Assembly: GCA_945903655.1 (NCBI GenBank)
Contig: CAMDOY010000005.1
Span: 1 to 27,444 of the forward strand
Length of the DNA stretch: 27,444 bases
From: Rhizobium sp. Q54
GTDB lineage: Bacteria > Pseudomonadota > Alphaproteobacteria > Rhizobiales > Beijerinckiaceae
Reading direction: 5' to 3'
A program made the translations under genes and the position numbers. Shown in pieces: positions 23,769-27,444 of the stretch. The notes under the pieces are model-generated. The model was not told where the DNA came from. It saw only the letters and a list, made by a program, of their open reading frames with translations, and did not search any database. How positions within the stretch are numbered: the stretch's first letter is position 1; each line of letters starts with the position of its first letter.

Positions 23769-24865
23769 GCGAGACCTCCATTGGCAGGCAGGGTCAGGGA
23801 GGGGGCGGGGATCGCGAGGCGCCCATAGGTCGCCAGGGGATTGTCGATCCTGATCTTGCGCGCCAGCGCAGGCGAAATCCCCGGCGGCATGGCGTCCTGC
23901 CCATCGAAGTGCCAGTGGGGATAATCGCTGGAATAGAGCAAGAGATCGTCGGACTGCAGCTGGTCGATGAGCTGCGTCACGATCTCCTGATTTTCGGGCG
24001 CGTCGAAGGGCTGGATGGTCAGGCGCACATGGTCGCGCACGATCTCCAGCGGCGGCCGATCCACCCACGGCACCTCAAAGCGCAGCCCGCGCCAGAACTT
24101 CGACAGGCGCCACATATAGCCGGGCAGCCAGGTTACGCCGGATTCGATCATCACCACCTTCAGGCCGGGATGCTTGGCGAAGACGCCCTCGGTGATGAGG
24201 CTGGTGAGCTGGGACTGGAAGCCTTGGGACTGGGCGGCATAGTCCTCCATATAGAAGCTGGGCCAGCCGAGGGACGTCACGGGGTGGCGGAAGCTCGAGC
24301 CCGCGTGGATCCCGATGGGGATGCCGAGCTTCTCGGCTCTCGCGTAAAGCGGCCACCAGGAGCGACGCCCCAGGGGTACCTCGCCCATGCACAACATGAG
24401 GGCCTGCACGAAACGCGGGTCGGCGGCGCAGCGCTCCAGCTCATCGCAGGCATGCTCCACATTGTGCATGGGCAGCACGATGGAGGCGCGCAGGCGCAGA
24501 TCATGGTCGAGCCATTCGGCGCGCACCCAATCGTTGAGCGCCCTCGTGAAGGCGTTGCCCATGTCTTCGTTGAGGGCGAGCTGCACGCCGTAGAGGCAAT
24601 TGAGGATGGCGACGTCGGCGCCCAGACCCTCCAGCACCTGCGTGCGGATCTCCGGCACATCCATGCCTGCGCGCACCCGGCCATCGCGCCAGTCCGGGCG
24701 GGCGGAGAGGGGCGCGTGGGGCGGATAGCTGGCGCTTTCGAAGGAATCGATGCCGCGCACCTCGATCATGTCCCGCCAGACGGGCTCGAGATAGGGCAGA
24801 AGCGCTTTCATGCCCGGCAGGGTCGGGTGAACATCGCAATCAATGGCGCTGATGATGGGGGACAA
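23765..24865 (-). CDS. amidohydrolase-2 family protein (tandem paralog, first gene of the minus-strand unit)
   Basis: A 366-residue paralog of the downstream gene, with the same layout: D9, D11 and H13 in DCDVHP, H187 in GIHAGS, E241 in MIESGVTWLP and D314 in SSDYPHWHFD. I place the start at a TTG (24865) because GGAG lies five bases upstream and the resulting length matches the paralog. The frame stays open to an ATG at 24994, which would add a 43-residue low-complexity tail with no family match and run towards the divergent promoter region. It heads a four-gene unit running to 21161. Confidence 0.87.
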   Translation of the reverse strand: MSPIISAIDCDVHPTLPGMKALLPYLEPVWRDMIEVRGIDSFESASYPPHAPLSARPDWRDGRVRAGMDVPEIRTQVLEGLGADVAILNCLYGVQLALNEDMGNAFTRALNDWVRAEWLDHDLRLRASIVLPMHNVEHACDELERCAADPRFVQALMLCMGEVPLGRRSWWPLYARAEKLGIPIGIHAGSSFRHPVTSLGWPSFYMEDYAAQSQGFQSQLTSLITEGVFAKHPGLKVVMIESGVTWLPGYMWRLSKFWRGLRFEVPWVDRPPLEIVRDHVRLTIQPFDAPENQEIVTQLIDQLQSDDLLLYSSDYPHWHFDGQDAMPPGISPALARKIRIDNPLATYGRLAIPAPSLTLPANGGLA

Positions 24866-24874
24866 GGAAGCTCC
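24863..24874 (-). promoter_or_regulatory. ribosome-binding site and TTG start of the tandem amidohydrolase gene
   Basis: On the minus strand GGAG (24874-24871) is followed after five bases by TTG (24865-24863). This decides the start of an otherwise over-extended open frame. Confidence 0.55.
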
Positions 24875-25033
24875 AGCGTCGCGGTTGAATCTGCCGTCTT
24901 GGCCGCCCGGCGCGGGCGACGATGCATGGTAGTGCAAGTTTTGGCGCGGGGCTAGACGCTCCGGTTTGACGGGGAAGGGCCGGGGCGCCAACATCCCGCG
25001 CAGCGGCGACCAGACCGCATGGGGGAAACAACA

Positions 25034-26065
25034 ATGATCGCTCTGCGGAAAGTCTTGGGCGCCGCGCTCCTGATCTGCGCCGCCGCCACGCCCCTGCGGG
25101 CCCAGCAGGGGCCCATGCCCTCATGGGTCATGCCCGAGATTCTCGCGGCGGCCAAGGCGGAAGGGGAGCTGACCGTCTATTCCTCCACCAATGAGCAGGA
25201 GGCCCTGCCGCTGCTGAAACTGTTTCAGGACGTGACGGGGGTGAAGATCAATTACATTCGCGGCGCCGAAGCCGCCCTCACCTCGCGCATCATGACGGAG
25301 ACCCGGGCTGGGCAATCCTCCTGGGACATCGTGGCCTCCACCGTGGTGAGCCGCCTGCCCCCGCAGATGACCAAGCAATTCGACCCGCCGGAAGCGAAAA
25401 ATCTGCGGCCCGAAGCGCGCGATCCCGATCGGCGCTGGTATGGGGTCTACGCCGCCTATAATGCGCCCGCCTACAACACCGCACTGGTGAAGCCTGCGGA
25501 CCTGCCGAAAACCTACGAGGAGTTTCTGCAGAATAAGCAATGGGCGGGCCGCGTCGCCATGGACACCAGCGACCGCGAATGGATGCTCGGCATGTTCAAA
25601 CACTTTGGCGAGCAGCGCGGGCGCAAGCTGCTGGAGGATCTGGTGCGCGAGCTGAACCCCGTCATCGTCGACGGCCATCTGGCGTTGGCCCGGGCCATGG
25701 CGGCGGGCGAATATATGGTGACCCTGTCGAATTACACGATGCTGTCGAGCAACATGCAGCTGACGGGGGCGCCGCTGGAGTTCTTCCCGCTCGACCCCGT
25801 CTCCATGTTCATTTCACAGGTGGGGGTGAACCCCCGGGCGCCCCACCCCAACGCCGCGCTCATGGCCGCCAATTTCATGATCAGCCGCGAGGCCCAGCAA
25901 TTCGCCGCCAAGACCGGACGCCTGCCCACCCGTGACGATGTGGAGCCGACGCCCAAGGACGCATTCACCCGCCTGCGCTCGAAAACCGTGATCCCGATCC
26001 TCCTCAATGGCGAGGAGGCGCGGGCCGCGGCGAAGGTCTACGACGAGATCTTCAAGAAGCGGTGA
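25034..26065 (+). CDS. ABC-type periplasmic binding protein (iron/phosphonate/polyamine-like family)
   Basis: A 343-residue exported binding protein of the extracellular solute-binding families 1/6 that serve ABC importers for iron(III), thiamine, aminoethylphosphonate or organic compounds. A signal peptide (residues 1-22, ALLICAAATPLRA) precedes the family-like start EGELTVYSSTNEQEALPLLKLF. ATG 25034 is chosen because GGGGGA lies seven bases before it; the in-frame ATG at 25019 sits on top of that signal. Neither permease nor ATPase genes are nearby. Its 3' end faces a Bug-type SBP gene with a seven-base gap. It is divergent from the amidohydrolase unit with 168 bp between, so the two may share a regulator. 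Confidence 0.88.
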   Translation: MIALRKVLGAALLICAAATPLRAQQGPMPSWVMPEILAAAKAEGELTVYSSTNEQEALPLLKLFQDVTGVKINYIRGAEAALTSRIMTETRAGQSSWDIVASTVVSRLPPQMTKQFDPPEAKNLRPEARDPDRRWYGVYAAYNAPAYNTALVKPADLPKTYEEFLQNKQWAGRVAMDTSDREWMLGMFKHFGEQRGRKLLEDLVRELNPVIVDGHLALARAMAAGEYMVTLSNYTMLSSNMQLTGAPLEFFPLDPVSMFISQVGVNPRAPHPNAALMAANFMISREAQQFAAKTGRLPTRDDVEPTPKDAFTRLRSKTVIPILLNGEEARAAAKVYDEIFKKR

Positions 26066-26072
26066 ACCCGCC

Positions 26073-27065
26073 TCAGTTCTTGCGGGCGATGCCCACCACC
26101 TTGGCGATGCGCGCGACCTGCGCATGCTGCTCGCTGACGCCTGCGGCGAACTCCTCGACCCCCATGGGGGCGACGGGCTGGCCGGTCAGGCCAAGGCGCT
26201 CGCCAATGGCCTTGTCCTGCAGCACCGCGACCACGTCAGTGGCGATCTTCTGGCGCAGGGCGAGCGGCATGTCGCGATGGCCGACAAACCCCAGGATGGG
26301 ACTGGCGACAAGGGAGGGGAAACCGGACTCCACGACCGAGGGGATATTGGGCGCGAAGGGGGACCGCTTGGCGTCGTTGATGGCGATGACCTTGATCTTG
26401 CCGCTCTCTTCATGGGCGCGCATGGCGGCGTAGGACATCATGACCAGTTGCAGACGATTTTCGCCGAGGTCCGTGGGCGAGGTCGTGATGTCGCGATAGG
26501 CGACCTTCGCCATCTTGAGGCCGACCTCGCGCATGAAGCCGTCGAAGACGAATTCGGAGAAGCCCGGCGCCACGCCATAGCTGACCTTGTCGGGATTGGC
26601 CTGCGAATAGGCGACGAAGTCCTTGAGATTGGCGATGCCGGTGCTGGAAGGCACGGCGACGGCCACCGAGACGCGCGCCACGCCGGCGATGGGCGAAAGG
26701 TCTTTCTCAGGATCGTAGCGCAGGTTCTCATGGACATAGGGATGCACCACATAGGCGCTGGTCGGCCCGAAGAAGAGGATATGATCATCCTTGGCGCTCA
26801 CCACCGTGCCGATGGAGATGAGCCCGTCGCCGCCCGGTTTGCCTTCGACCACCACCGGCTGCCCCCAGAGGGCCTGCAGCTTGTCGGTCAGCAGGCGCGC
26901 GGCGATGTCGGCCCCGGAGCCGGGACCAAAAGGCAGAATGAGGCGGACGGGACGCGTGGGCCAGGCCTGGGGCGCGCTCTGGGCGATGCTCGCCGTTGAG
27001 ACGGCAGCCTGCATGACGAAAGCGGCGGCCGCAGCCATGACGAAACGGCTCAACTTGCCAGACAT
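26073..27065 (-). CDS. Bug/TctC-family periplasmic solute-binding protein
   Basis: A 330-residue classical Bug protein: signal peptide (about residues 1-28, ending STASIAQ), mature start WPTRPVRLILPFGPGSGAD with the first ligand loop, and VEGKPGGDGLI as the second loop. The family usually has PxPPGG and ENKPGG; the FGPGSG and EGKPGG versions are modest variants. The ATG has a strong GGAGGA eight bases or fewer upstream. It is divergent from another Bug gene starting at 27335. No TctA or TctB permease gene is present. Confidence 0.9.
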   Translation of the reverse strand: MSGKLSRFVMAAAAAFVMQAAVSTASIAQSAPQAWPTRPVRLILPFGPGSGADIAARLLTDKLQALWGQPVVVEGKPGGDGLISIGTVVSAKDDHILFFGPTSAYVVHPYVHENLRYDPEKDLSPIAGVARVSVAVAVPSSTGIANLKDFVAYSQANPDKVSYGVAPGFSEFVFDGFMREVGLKMAKVAYRDITTSPTDLGENRLQLVMMSYAAMRAHEESGKIKVIAINDAKRSPFAPNIPSVVESGFPSLVASPILGFVGHRDMPLALRQKIATDVVAVLQDKAIGERLGLTGQPVAPMGVEEFAAGVSEQHAQVARIAKVVGIARKN

Positions 27066-27255
27066 GATTCCTCCAAAGTGCGTTTGCAGAGTGCGCTTGA
27101 TTTTCAGCGAGCGTCGCCGCTTCGCATGATCTGTCCCCCGAGCCTTGTCAAGCGCTCGACCTCCCGAGCCCCCAACCTCTGCAGTGGGTTATGGCTTGAG
27201 AGTGGCGAAGGCTTATCTGGAGCGCAAGACCTCGGCGCCTCCTGCTGACGCAGAA

Positions 27256-27284
27256 TTGACAGGGGTTGGTGGAGGATTGATGCT
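27256..27284 (+). promoter_or_regulatory. possible sigma-70-type promoter for the last SBP gene
   Basis: TTGACA (27256-27261) matches the -35 consensus exactly. At 17 bases the -10 hexamer would be GATGCT (27279-27284), a poor match. The place, about 50 bases before the start codon at 27335, is sensible. The rest of the 269-bp divergent gap (27066-27334) shows nothing else I can support. Confidence 0.35.
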
Positions 27285-27334
27285 CCATCGTGAACCGGAC
27301 ACATCAGACAAACCGGACCATGGGGAGAAACGTC

Positions 27335-27444
27335 ATGCATGTCTTGCTTCGTTTGAGCGCCGTCGCGCTCATGGCCTGCGGATGGACGCAGACGCCTGCA
27401 CAGGCGCAGCAGGTCTATCCCGAGCGCGCCGTGCGCTTCATCCT
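27335..27444 (+). CDS. Bug/TctC-family periplasmic solute-binding protein, 5' end only
   Basis: The first 36 codons of an exported protein cut off by the window end. The N-terminus is a signal peptide (LLRLSAVALMACGW...TPAQA) followed by QQVYPERAVRFI, which is the usual beginning of mature Bug proteins (YPxRxVxxI). The ATG at 27335 has GGGGAG seven bases upstream; an ATG at 27320 in the same frame is less likely. Family assignment rests on a short stretch. Confidence 0.7.
   Translation, partial: MHVLLRLSAVALMACGWTQTPAQAQQVYPERAVRFI

Noticed and set aside
1..27444. Mobile elements, CRISPR arrays, tRNA or rRNA genes
   Set aside because: No transposase or integrase protein, no regularly spaced repeats and no tRNA-like cloverleaf sequence was noticed; this was by eye, so small RNAs could be missed.

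Overview
The window looks like GC-rich chromosome from a free-living alphaproteobacterium, probably a member of the Hyphomicrobiales. This is inferred from the ccoNOQP-ccoGHIS gene order, a perfect FNR/FixK box in front of ccoN, and the many Bug/TctC-type periplasmic binding proteins. I could not test the taxonomy. I saw no rRNA, tRNA, CRISPR array, insertion sequence or phage gene.

Layout. (1) 1-1918: the 3' part of a gamma-glutamyltransferase gene, tail-to-tail with a Bug-type solute-binding protein (SBP). (2) 1919-2290: a gene-free region with an FNR/FixK box at 2215-2228. (3) 2291-10129: a complete cbb3 oxidase cluster, with structural genes ccoN, ccoO, ccoQ, ccoP followed by assembly genes ccoG, ccoH, ccoI, ccoS. 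The genes are tightly packed and often overlap by a stop/start. (4) 10164-10234: three consecutive inverted repeats, then a small exported Cys-rich protein of unknown function (10288-10743). (5) 10769-14536: an exported YtcJ-like amidohydrolase, a TauD/TfdA-type dioxygenase and a second SBP on the opposite strand. (6) 14748-21151, plus strand: a three-subunit molybdenum hydroxylase (FAD, 2Fe-2S and Mo subunits), an ACMSD-like amidohydrolase and a UbiD-family decarboxylase, apparently one operon. (7) 24865-21161, minus strand: two paralogous amidohydrolases, a Rieske ferredoxin-like protein and a third SBP, apparently a second operon that meets the first tail-to-tail with a 9-bp gap. (8) 25034-27444: an ABC-type SBP, a fourth Bug SBP and the start of a fifth.

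How the parts fit. The cco cluster makes a high-affinity terminal oxidase for low oxygen, with copper import (CcoI) and assembly factors alongside, and the FNR/FixK box explains its likely anaerobic or microaerobic induction. Regions 6 and 7 look like one catabolic island for a carboxylated aromatic or heteroaromatic compound: ring hydroxylation by the Mo enzyme, decarboxylation by UbiD and/or ACMSD-like enzymes, and hydrolysis or decarboxylation by two more amidohydrolases. The substrate cannot be read from the sequence.

The most unusual points are the following. The ACMSD-like enzyme has lost the active-site His. The Mo subunit has changed cofactor-loop motifs. The Rieske protein has no oxygenase or reductase partner. 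Six SBPs are present with no transporter membrane subunit, and no transcription regulator is visible anywhere in the window.
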